This document shows, piece by piece, positions 11,124-22,500 of a stretch of 64,000 bases of DNA. Under the pieces are notes generated by a model that had not been told where the DNA came from, did no database searches, and was given only the letters and a program-made list of their open reading frames with translations. The position numbers and the translations under genes were made by a program. The stretch spans positions 1 to 64,000 of the forward strand of contig OENT01000801.1 of assembly GCA_900239685.1 (NCBI GenBank), in the 5' to 3' direction. The stretch comes from Rotaria macrura (taxonomy: Eukaryota; Rotifera; Eurotatoria; Philodinida; Philodinidae). Position 1 is the first letter of the stretch. Each line of letters starts with the position of its first letter.

Positions 11124-13722
11124 TTTGGGATAAACGAAGACCAAGGGTCTTCCAAAACGTGAGATGTTAGTAGCTTTTTTCTTCTATTGGTGTTTTTGAT
11201 AATATTCATGGTGCATCTAGTACTATTTTTCTAATTTAAATATCACCTCGGATTTTTTCGTATATATTATTCTTGAGTTTTCTAAGATTTAGCTTCGTGA
11301 TTTCATAAATAATGAAATCTTGCACTGTGCACGATTATTATAACTATGGAAATCAGTAGGGTAGGATTGGATAGGGGTAGGTCACGAAAAAAATATAGGG
11401 TAGAGTAGGGTATCGAAATTCATAAGCTTGCAGAAATTTAGTTTCAACAGTTAAAACTAAAAATAACGACCAAATAGAAGTCGATTTCTTTCTTAATACA
11501 GCCGCCTGATTCATATCTGTCCGAAAACAAAGCATCGCCACCATTTTTTTAGTGTGATCTAACTGCGTTCAGTTATTCTATGATGAAAATAATTCGATGT
11601 CAGATAGAGGTACTTCAATTCATTCTTGGATGCCGCAGAGTAAATAGTCATGATATGTCATTTTAAAGAAAAATTTAGTACTAAAGTATTTTAGCCATAA
11701 GACATATTGGATTTGCGATAAGCTGTTATGAATTATCAGTAGAAAACTTGTGTAACGCTAGTTTCTGGTACATTTCCATGTTAACAAAACACATATTTCA
11801 TAACAGTTAGAAAAAAATACCTTGATTATTTATCGATATTTTTCTAACACAACCAAGTCTTGGATTAGACTTTTCATTATTATTCGCATGAATACCTATT
11901 TATCAGTGCATCTTATTGCTATGATGAATTAAAGTAGGTACTTAAGTAGAAATGTTTACTTGAATGGCAAAACAACTTGATAAATACCTGTCTGATCTTT
12001 GTTCGATTATCATGAAATCTGAACGAGGACGTTCTGTGTTCTAAATAGTTGGGGTATAGTGCAACATTTATCAAAAAGGGAAAAGTAATAACAAAGTTAT
12101 GCGGAGTTTTCAAATATTTTTGGTAACCATGTATGTCTCGTTTCTTGTTTGTGTAATTGTTGTTGATAAAAATATTAATCAGAAAGAAAAGGAAAGGAAA
12201 CATTTTGTGAGAAGAAACGTTCATAAGCCTACGATCGAGGGGTATATTGACTATATCTGCTAGAATGGGACATTAATGAATGTGAACTCATTGAGTTCAT
12301 GTCTCTGATAAGAATATTTCTTTTCTAGGTTTGTATTTTCGATGTGATAATTCGGCAAAATATTGAGTAAATGAGCTCAAATACATTGAACAAGTAGAAA
12401 AGTCCCGTTCGTGGGTTAACTACAATAAGTTTTAATAGTAAAAGACCGGCAAATAATCCAGTTATAAGCGATAAAATGAAATTGACTGATTACGTATTGA
12501 ATAACTGCAGTTTTCTCACAAAAAAATTCCATAATAAAAATTGCACCAAAATAAAATCAATGAGTTTAACTACATCAAGAAATAGTTTTTTAAGTAGTAA
12601 GAATAATGATTCACTGACACAGAACTTTTTTCTAGTTAGTTTTTCACAGTTACTCGGCAATTATTCAGAGCTCAAACAAGTCGATTTCTTTCTGTCGCTT
12701 ATAACTAGATCATTTCTGTGTTTAAAAAAATATTAATGGACGTACCTATACGACTTCACCTATTTGGTTGACTTGAGCAAATTCGCTCAATAAAATGCTA
12801 CGACATTAGAATGAAACTGTCATGATACAACAAATCTGTTACAATAGATTTATGTAGTTGAGAAGATCGCCAATTCATTAAAGTTATTGAGCTATAATCA
12901 TGAATCAATGAAGTAGTAGAATCGTCTTTGTTTTGTTAAGAATCAGTACAATGCTCAGGTGTGAAGTACGATATCTTAATGTTAATCATTTCAATACTGA
13001 AGATTTGCCAAAACATGGACGTTATCCATCGATAGCGCAAAGCTAATCTTGCATCCTTTTGAAAAGATCATCTTTATGATTGTTTCAGTGATTGACTAAA
13101 ACAATGGAAAAGAGAGAAGGGATTTCGAGCAATTGATTCATCTCGGACCAAACTGCCAAGAGCAAACAAATAAGACCTTTAATAGACTTCGAAAAATGTT
13201 TTATGACTATGGACGAGTGATCTCTACGAATTCTGGATGTACTATTGTAGATAGGAGATATCCTCAAGATACTTGCTTTCTAAGAGAATCTGTGATTCAC
13301 GTTCCGATTCTGAAAATAATGTTGTCTATACCATAAGCTCAAATTCAAACTCATCGATCTGTTTCAGCTTTTGTGTAACTAACTTGGTTAATACTGAATT
13401 TTATTATGCTGTAGCCCAGAAGTATATTTAAATCCGTCAGAAATTAATAATATTGTCATTGTTTATTTTCTATGCTACTTCTGTTCACTATAATCGATAT
13501 ATTTCTGACCGGAATTCAATATTCATGGATGAACAATTAAAAATTCAAATATTACAATAGGATACAGTCATCGTCATAAGATGTGCTTTCGCTGATGAGC
13601 ATAATGCAGAATTCTGTTTGTTATAGAATAAAAAAGAAGTTGAATTGAAGAAGTGTACGAGACACGATATTCTTTTAGTTTTTTATCTAGATAATTATAT
13701 TCATAGACATGCAATGTGAGTG
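11124..13722. other. Gene-free stretch with a GGGTA-rich patch
   Basis: No supported gene. Degenerate G-rich repeats of the AGGGTAGG type occur at about 11356-11412. The remaining open frames are short, AT-driven and lack family resemblance. Confidence 0.5.
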
Positions 13723-14052
13723 CCCAGGTGAATGAATCCAGTACAGAATCCGATCGGATCCTACGATTCCATGAAATCCTATGTGAATCCGGCTTGTGAA
13801 AACACTGGCGCATTCGATGTGAGAAATCTATTTTCTTACTTGCGTACGAATTATACCATTTAATTCCAATAGTAGAGGCCTGTTTGATCATACCATAAAA
13901 TCCAATCGGATTCCTATAGTAGGATTCGATAAAATCCAGCACAAAGGATCCGAATGTCGGATCGCAACCAGGAATCCGATGGAATTTCGTCGGATTAGAG
14001 AAACTCTGATAGAAGCATGATCGGATCCCATTGTTGAAATGATTCTCCTGGG
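13723..14052. mobile_element. MITE-like element, copy 2
   Basis: About 330 bp, collinear with and largely identical to 8986-9316, with the same ends (CCCAGGTGAATGA on the left, TCATTCTC-CTGGG on the right). It is flanked by TG on both sides (13721-13722 and 14053-14054), where copy 1 has TA. Relative to copy 1 it has a gap of about 12 bp near the right end and a similar gain near the left end. The conserved-looking peptide shared by the two copies on the minus strand is only the repeat being read through. Confidence 0.75.
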
Positions 14053-15366
14053 TGTTTTAAATATCTGTTAAAAATTTTCTTTATCAATGGAATTGAAACA
14101 ATAAGTAGGATTGACGAACTGTTGGGGGTATATTTTTTGCAAAGTGGATGGGTGTTCTGTATGAATAGTAATTAGATCAAAAATAGAATAAGATTTAACA
14201 ATTGAAAAACAACATTAAAGAGTTCTGAAACCAGTAGTCGTAAAATAATTCTGAAATATTTCATTTTGATCTTGAAAATGGTCGATTGAAATTATTTCAT
14301 GTACTACGAAGAACTCGAGTACAAAAAATTTATCGTGCACAATTAAAATAAAACTCTGTCGTATCTATTGTAGAAGAAAAATAGCTTCAATTACAAATCT
14401 TGTTCAATCCTTCAGAATCCAGCGTACAAGAATAGTTTGTCTTCTATTTAATCAAATACTCATAGATACAAGTCAATCCACCAGGAGCATCAATAAGCAT
14501 ACTATATTCCAATATATCAAGCATAACTTGAGAGCCTTGCAAGTAATTGCATATAATACTAGTGGTTTCTGGTGGACGGTGCATCAATCATGTACAAGGA
14601 CGTCCCAGGAGGTATTTGACGATTATCTTTCGTTCATTTTCAGAATTACCCGTTTAATAAAGAAACATTCTAGCTTTTTCTATCAGTTTTTGTTCAAAAG
14701 AGTTGGAAAAATCATATTGGGCTTCAGTTCAATCAATTTTAGAAATTAATATTTTCACTGACTCTTCTAAATCATTCACTTCTCTAAAAGGCTGATACTC
14801 TTGGGTTAGTTATGTTCGAATGTGAAGGCCAATTACTTGTAGGCTTGGGATTAGACGACGACTAGACTTTGATTAAAATTTAAACTTTAATACGAAAGCC
14901 TAGCATAGTATCGACGAAACTATTAGAAAAAAAACTATTAAATAAACCGATTTGTAAACATCTATCGTTATGTAATGTGCACGATGATGAAAATAAAAGC
15001 TAAGATTCTTATTTTCACAAGTAGTTATCTACATCGATTCTTTTTGTAAAGTAAAATCCATGTCGTGCAGCTACAACATCACTGCTGAACAGCGCTACTC
15101 AGCTTTATACCATTAGAATAGTAAAATTTATCAATACTCATTATCATGCATCTCTAATAATTTGAATATTGTAATGGTATCTATCCCTATTGATTGCACT
15201 TATAATGTAATTCAACTACGTTAGTTTAGGTACTCAGTCTCTCTACAATTATCTCGTATAAATATGAGCGAAGTGTCTAAAAACAATGATGCATATTTCA
15301 ATGTGTCTAGCAACCATTTCAAGTCTGCTAGTCTACGTAACAATTCATTGCTGCGATGGTACATAT
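14053..15366. other. Gene-free stretch
   Basis: AT-rich sequence with no gene, RNA or repeat that I can support. Confidence 0.5.
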
Positions 15367-15378
15367 AGTTAAATCTGT
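15367..15378 (+). repeat. Target-site duplication, left copy
   Basis: AGTTAAATCTGT stands directly before the SINE and recurs at 15718-15729 directly after its poly(A) tail. A direct repeat of this length is typical of target-primed reverse transcription. Confidence 0.9.
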
Positions 15379-15718
15379 GCCGGGGATGGCGTAGTGGTTC
15401 TATGCATCTGATTATGGTCAGATATCAGAAGGTTCGATCCCTTCCCCTGGCTTCGTGCATTCAGTGTCAAGATATATGGTATCGGAAGAATAAACAAAAG
15501 AAAAAGCAACGATGCACGTTATCGTCATCATTGGTTCGAATTCGATTTTCATTCTGTTCGTTTTCATTTCTTTGTATTCTTTCTCTGTTTGTTATCATTA
15601 TCATGACCGTTGCATACATTCGTAAGCGTCCTCAAAAATTGTAAAAAATCTCCCAAAAATATGTATGGATGTCACGAATAAAATTCAGCGTAATAAAAAA
15701 AAAAAAAAAAAAAAAAAA
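15379..15718 (+). mobile_element. tRNA-derived SINE with poly(A) tail
   Basis: The first 73 bases (15379-15451) are tRNA-like. The acceptor-type ends GCCGGGG and CCCTGGC pair. An A box, TGGCGTAGTGG, lies at 15387-15397 and a B box, GGTTCGATCCC, at 15431-15441; together they form an internal RNA polymerase III promoter. The anticodon arm is off by one base, so this is not a working tRNA. A unique body of about 240 bp follows, then AATAAA (15677-15682) and an uninterrupted A tract ending at 15718. It was presumably mobilised by a LINE. The perfect flanking duplication and intact tail point to a recent insertion. The 80-codon open stretch inside it is probably incidental. Confidence 0.85.
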
Positions 15719-15729
15719 GTTAAATCTGT
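15718..15729 (+). repeat. Target-site duplication, right copy
   Basis: AGTTAAATCTGT, identical to 15367-15378. The first A may belong to the tail, which leaves at least 11 bp of certain duplication. Confidence 0.9.
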
Positions 15730-17390
15730 TACGTATCTTTACACAAATCTTCTCATATGATTCAATTGTATGCATGCACATCTAGTAAATTGTGATTCTT
15801 CATTGGATTATTTCATTCATTGAAACAGCAGCAACGAATCTTTCTTTGAATAAAAATGGAAGAAAGATCGTTTTATCTTAAAAATGAACTGTTTTTCGAT
15901 TACGTCGTGACATTTCTGCTTTTCATTACGAGCTTCAATGAATAATTCTGAAAAATTTCCGAACAAGTTAATGTTCCGACTTTCATCTTGAGAATGACAT
16001 CATGTTTTACCCTTATGCTTGTTTTTACGTGTGCGTGATTGTTTTTTTCTATCACGATTGTAATCCGCTATAGTTATACCGAAGGCAACGTATTTTAATC
16101 GTTGTTTAATTACAATAATTATGAATTTCTCTCTGTGTAAATCGAACATCAACGATAAAATACAACGTCAATATAGAAGCATTGAGATCAGTCACATCAA
16201 ATATGATAAAATCATGCAAGAGTTCATGCGTTATACATGGTTTATTAAACAGCGATGCGTAAATGCATCACAAAATTTATAGAACCAATGAATTAGCATA
16301 TGATGAGATAAATCCTAATTCTTGTTTTCTGCTCAAGATTTTTAGGTATTGTTTAGGTTGTAAGGTACCAGAAAAATGTTACCCAATGCTCGAAAATCAT
16401 CTTTTTTTTTATTGCACATCAACATTTTGGTATAATCAACAAATCAAATTTTTTCTTCAAATCATTCGTAACTTTTATCTGACGTCATTAATATTCGATT
16501 TGACTTGATTCTTTATTTCTCAGAGAAATTAAGCAAGTATCACATGGAATGTTCATTTCTAGAATTTCATTTTGACGAGTAAAATTACAAAAGATCTGGT
16601 TGTATAGTTCTTTCAATTAGTTTCTATGTGTTTTTGAAATATCGATTGACTTTCTGTAAATCAGATAAATGGCACATACTACAATCTTCAGGAAAAACTT
16701 TGATTGATTGATTCATGCGATGGAACGTTTTGCTTTGCCTCTGATAAAAAAAAACAAGTTCGAGCTGATCCACTGATATTGTGCAGCGAAAATAAACAGA
16801 AAATTCGGCCTGTCTGTTCTCTTACTGCACTCAAATAGGGATGCAAACTGACGCACGATGTTGTTATTTTTCGTAAAACATCACTGAAAACCTTTTGATA
16901 GGCATCCTAGAATCATAGTTTGTAGAAGTTAACTAGAAGAGAAACAAACGAAAGCTGCAAAGTTTTCCATAGAATAAACAATCTTGATTGATACTGATAA
17001 AGATGACAGGCTCATGGCAGACAAGTGTAAGCGTCTTGTTCTTCAGCAAAATATGTATGGTGAGCTTTCACTTAGCATGCTCATCGTGTATTATTGACAC
17101 ACTGTGTGAAGAAGGATTGGAAAGAATAGGGCACTTTTTATTCGCGTCACGTGCGTAGAGAAACAATAAACAGAATAAGAACTTTCGAATATTTAAAAGC
17201 AAGAGAAAAAAAGAAAGTATTTTTCTATTTCATGTGACAATCACACATTGACATCTGTTATATTGCCAAGCAAGGCTTTCCAGCTTTTTATACCGGTGAA
17301 AAATATAGAAGCACTTACTTTGTCTACTACACACACGCATATGCAGACATACGTACATACATACATACATACATAAAAACTAGAAGTAAA
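15730..17390. other. Gene-free stretch upstream of the ART-TPR gene
   Basis: AT-rich with no supported gene. It ends in a short tetranucleotide repeat and presumably holds the promoter of the next gene; TTTTTATACC at about 17284 is a weak TATA-like candidate. Confidence 0.5.
17351..17376 (+). repeat. (ATAC)n microsatellite
   Basis: Short tandem ATAC/CATA repeat, about six units, in the presumed 5' untranslated region of the ART-TPR gene. Confidence 0.85.
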
Positions 17391-19467
17391 ATGTCATCAT
17401 CCATAACTGACTCATGTAACGACGACGGCAATCTGGAAACATATAGCATTTTCTGGTTGGATGCTTCCGTGAACAACGAAGAAAACTTGGTAGCTCAAAA
17501 ACAACTAAAGAGCATTGTGAATCTGTTGAAAACTTTTGTTGATCTCAAAGAATTCATGAGTAGTATCCGTTCTATTCGACAAGGCGATCTTACTATTTTG
17601 ATTGTCAGCGGTCAACAGGGTCGGGTTGTTGTGCCCGAACTGGAAAAACTTCGACAGGTTGCATCGATTTACATTTACTGCTTTAACAAGGAGGAAAATG
17701 AACGTTGGAGTTGGTCATTCAGTAAGGTACGCATATGGATACATATGAAGTTATCACATGTATTATGGACATCTTTTTAAGGTTAAGGCTGTTTGTACTA
17801 ATCTGACTGAACTTGTAAACGTAATTCGGACGGATCACAAACGTCGAATTCAAGTTGAAGAACCGCTAGCACTAAACGTATTGGATCGATTTTCGACTGA
17901 TTTAAATGGACTACAAATGCATTCTCAATTATTGATCGATGTTCTAATTAGAATGGAATCAGATGAGCAAGATAAACGTCAATTAATTGAATTGTGCAGG
18001 AAAGAATACAAGGACAATGACATAGAAATGGTATTAGTCAATGAATTTTCTCGTGAATATCGGCCTACAAATGCTATTCGATGGTATACACGAGAGTGTT
18101 TTATCAATCGAATGTTGAACAAGGCATTACGTGTGTTGAACGTAGGCATCTTACTTTTGTTTCGTACCATAATTAGAGATATTTTCGACCAGCTACGTAT
18201 TCATCAACTTAAGGAACATGTAAAAGTATATCGAGGTCAGATGTTATCGAAAGCTGAGCTAATAGAACTGTACAAATCGAAGAATAGCTTCATAACGACG
18301 AATGTATTTTTATTGGCAACCAAGGATCGTAAAACAGCGTTAAGATTTCTTCAGAATATTACTTATTCACAGTCATCTAATGAATTAGTTCCAGTTCTCT
18401 TTGAAATCGATGCAGATCCTCGATTAGTAAATAGTTCGAGTGAGATTCGTCGACCTTTTGCAAATGTTGCTGAACTGAGTGATCATGAAGATGAATCAGA
18501 GATAATGTTCATGCTAAGTTCAATTTTCCGCTTAGATCAGATCTATGATGATGAATCAAGATCAGGTGTGAAAGTAACAATCCTTCGAATGACATGGTGC
18601 AACGATTATGAAGATGATCTCAAACAGTTGTATGACCACATGAAGAAAGAATACGATAAAGAGGAAGCTGATCTTCTTTTAGTCGGTTATATAATGTACA
18701 AAATGGGAAAATACAATCTAGCCGAGATGTATTTCCTTCGATTACTGAACGAACTGACAGCATGTGATGCGTCACTCTCTCAACTTTATTATCGCCTTGG
18801 TTTGGTTGCTTACGTGAAAGGTGAATATGATGCAAGTCTTGAATGGTTTCAAAAATCACTTGACGTTCATGTAAGCACTTGTCTATTTGATCATGTATGG
18901 GTCAGTACTATATACAACAGTACTGGTGCAGTTCATCGGAAAAAAGGTGACTACCGTCAAGCATTGGATTGGTACAATCGAGCTGTGTTGCTTTTAGATC
19001 AGGCCAACGATATGAATCATCTGAAGATAGCATCGTTTTATAACAATATTGGAATCGTGTACGTAGAACAGCATAAGTATTTAAAAGCACTCAACTTCTA
19101 TGAGATGTCACTTACTATTAAAAAGAAGCATCTGCCGTGTGATCATTCAGATTTGAGTTCTTCGTACAACAATATTGGTAATATTCATCAATGTCTTGGT
19201 CGCCATGATCTTGCTTTGCAGAATTACAATAGATCACTTGAAATCAGTTTGAAGTCACTTCCTGCTGAACACCCGGCAATCGCTAGTACTTATAAGAACA
19301 TAGGTCTTGTGTATGAAGACAAGGGAGATATGGAACAAGCATTGGCGTGGCTAAAGAAAGCCTCTTCTATCTTTGAATCGTCTTTTCCAGCTAACCATTC
19401 GAATGTGATCAAGATCAAAGATATCATGAGGAAGGTAGAAAAAAAATTGACGCCGACATCACAATAA
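17391..19467 (+). CDS. NAD:arginine ADP-ribosyltransferase with six TPR repeats
   Basis: Two exons, 17391-17726 and 17782-19467, joined in phase 0 across a 55-bp intron (GTACGC donor, TTTTTAAG acceptor), give 673 residues. The first ~210 residues match the N-terminal region I know from bdelloid ART-TPR proteins. The ART fold follows, with the R motif VYRGQ (R263), the beta-strand motif at 281-295 where the usual Ser of the STS site is Thr (T284), and E350-S-E352 before IMFML, the E-x-E signature of arginine-specific transferases. Six TPRs of the kinesin-light-chain type occupy about 409-643 (for example YNNIGIVYVEQHKYLKAL). There is no signal peptide or membrane segment, so it is probably cytosolic, attaching ADP-ribose from NAD to arginines of partners chosen by the TPRs. 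AATAAA lies at 19498-19503. The Ser-to-Thr change leaves activity uncertain. Confidence 0.9.
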
Positions 19468-19497
19468 TGTGCTAATATAAGTAGTTGTGTTTAAGAG

Positions 19498-19503
19498 AAA
19501 ATA
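19498..19503 (+). terminator. Polyadenylation signal of the ART-TPR gene
   Basis: AATAAA about 30 bases after the stop codon. Confidence 0.7.
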
Positions 19504-22500
19504 AAACGTTGCACTTTCACTTCGTCGTATATTGATGATTTAATTTCATTTTCGTTACTACCGAACAATGAGAACTTAAATAAAGCATACAATAACGAGA
19601 ATAATGATAAGTTTAAAGCTCTATTACATTCCAAGAAAATGTAAATCTCTTCACTGTTGAGCTATAGCTATTTCGAGAAATCATCCTATTACCGTTAAAA
19701 GATAAATGAAGAAATGCTGAATTATTTTCTATCCATTCAGAACCTCATCTATGGAATACGAATCGTCATGAACTATTTCATTTTGTAGTGTATTCTAAAG
19801 AAATTCAATATCAAACACTTCTAACACTTTTGACAACGACTGTTGATCATCACTGTAGATAAAATCGAAGAAAATAGTTATATCATTCTAGAATAACAAT
19901 ATACTACGGAAGTCTAATAAGAACTTCGTCTAAGTTACGAATGATTTGGAATAAAAATAATCATTTTCTTCTCGGCACGACTCATATGAACAGAAACTTG
20001 AATTAAAACTGTCAAACTTCAATAACTCTGAACATAATATCATCTCTGACTAAAGAGAATTGAATGATCAGGAATAAATCTATGTGACGTCAAAATAGTT
20101 ATATGGAATATTTTTCACTGGGTAGCTCCGATACTGTGAGCACTACCATTCTACAACCTCTATTAAAACGAACTAGTAAATGTATAACCGAAGAACTCTC
20201 TAAACTACTTTCTAATTCTCGAACTACAGTGACGAATTTACAGGTAACTTTCTTATCGAAATAGTTATCTTTGAACATTCAGCATCACTCAAAGATCAAA
20301 TTAGACAAAGCCTCGATTTAAAAACATAACTGACTTTAATGCAAACCTAAAAATTGGCATTCCTTAAGCAGCACAACAAGAAAATATCTTATGGGCTGAA
20401 TTTTCATTTGATGATGCTTCATTAGTTCCGAATGTATTTATCAAAAAAACATAGTAAGTCAAGACAAGCAGAGTTATTCGACGAAGTCGGTGGAGGAGTT
20501 GAGGATTAGTTTTGTAAAGGAAATTTTAAAAAATCAGGAGCAGATCGACGCACTTTATTATCTATAAACATACAATCTTCAAATGCACAGTGTGTTAAAT
20601 ATCATGCATCGCGTCAGAGCGATGAAAGATGATGTTAAAAATACGTGATGATTCTATTAGTTTGTGTGATGTAAATTACAAAAAACAATCGTTGCTATCA
20701 TCATAAACGAACAACGTATTTCATAATGAAGTAAATTGAAATGTATGACAAATCTATTCAAGTACACATCTAGGAAGCATTTGAAACAGTACGTCTGCAC
20801 GGTTTTATCCTTATATTTTAAAGTACAAAAATGAGACTTTCGCTAACAATCCGATTAAATTAGAGCGTATGCTTTTACTCGAAAATTGTTTGAATTGTTT
20901 AAGATTCTGTATAATATACACTTGATCAGTGAATCATTTTCTTGAGGATGAAAATGTTCCATTGTATTGATGCGATAGATTGATGTACAATTACATTCAA
21001 ACAGAAACCATACTAACATCATCATCTCAATATTCGAGGACATGGCTGATCATTTTTGATAATTTATATCCCTCATTAACAACTGCTCTTATCGACACGA
21101 AGCTTATGGCATTAAAGTGATGCGGAAATTTTCAATGAATTCAAGCAGATGGACTATTTTCTTGCTATTGAATCAGCATAGATCTTTAATTTAGTTATGG
21201 TTTGACGGATAATTAATCAATCATTTCACAAATAAAAAGCACAAGTCATAAAATGGTTAAACTACAATCAGCTAGAAAATTTCATAAAACATTCAATATT
21301 CGAAGTGTTTTCTCAGAGAAACAGCTGTTCGGTGAACAGCAACACATTCAATACTCGAAATAGAATTCCAGGCTTTTAATTCTAAAGACTGTTGTTACAA
21401 TAAAAAGTCATCAAGCAGATTCCAAAAATATGAATTTAGACACTTGTCTTAATTCTAGAGAAACAAGCCAAAAGAGAAAATAGATTTCAATCATTGATGT
21501 ATTTACTATTTGTTGCGTGTATCTTCAAATATTCATGTATCGATTGTGATCACTGAAAAAGATAACGAAGAAGAAATTCAGGTACTGATGATGTGACAGT
21601 TCGAATAATAGAGTACTAAATATTCAGTTATTTTAAATTTTATTGAATATTTGGAAAAAATTGTATTTAAATAGTATAGATGTATTTGATGATTTACAAT
21701 GATTCTTCTTAACACGCGTGTCATTTCCATAGAATGTTCTTTTTGTTTTGGAGAATCAAGCAAAACAAACAAAGATAGATTTTTCAATTTTCTCTCATAT
21801 TATTGCTCAAGGAGAGAAAGAGAAGAATGTACAAATATAAAAACACATTTAAATGAAGCAGAAAATAATGATAGCAAGGTAAGGACGTCAGTAAAAAACA
21901 ACCCTACGAAAAAGAAAATTAAAGAATTGAATGTATACTGGCAGTCTCGACAATGATTGCAAAAGTGGTGTCACATTGAGAAACCGGAAGGGAATGTTAA
22001 ACTACTGTTTTTCTACATAATATTGGTCCTGTCTCGAGGGCTCAAAATTATCAGCATAAACACTACTCAAGCATTTCCTTCACCTACCTTAGATTTGATT
22101 GTAATCAAACCTAATAGTTGTCAGCTTAACTTAATCTGAAGTAATTACCTCTGTCGCTAGAAATTTTCAAGGCAATAATAAAAAATAAAGCATAAATAAT
22201 GTTCCGACCGCTGTCATCTGCTAATCAAAATGCATCATATCATTGTAAATATGATTTAGCTTCTGTAAAAATACGAGATACACAGAAATGAAGACTACTA
22301 GTGTACTATCCACGATAGATGTTCCGTTCAGTACTCTGTTGTATACAGTTGAGACATGGTAATACTAGTTGAACAATGTGACCGTTTTCAAGTCAGAAAA
22401 GTGAATCCAAAACGAAAATTAGAGCTTCAATATATCATCGCTTTAATATTTTGCTTACTATTTCATTCATATTTTATGACATGTAAACTGATGAGACAAT

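Noticed and set aside
15379-15451. Functional tRNA gene
   Set aside because: The A and B boxes are good but the anticodon stem-loop is off by one base, and the sequence is fused to a SINE body with poly(A) and target-site duplication.
15402-15644. 80-codon frame with a hydrophobic stretch
   Set aside because: It starts inside the tRNA-like part of the SINE and lies wholly within a non-coding retroelement.
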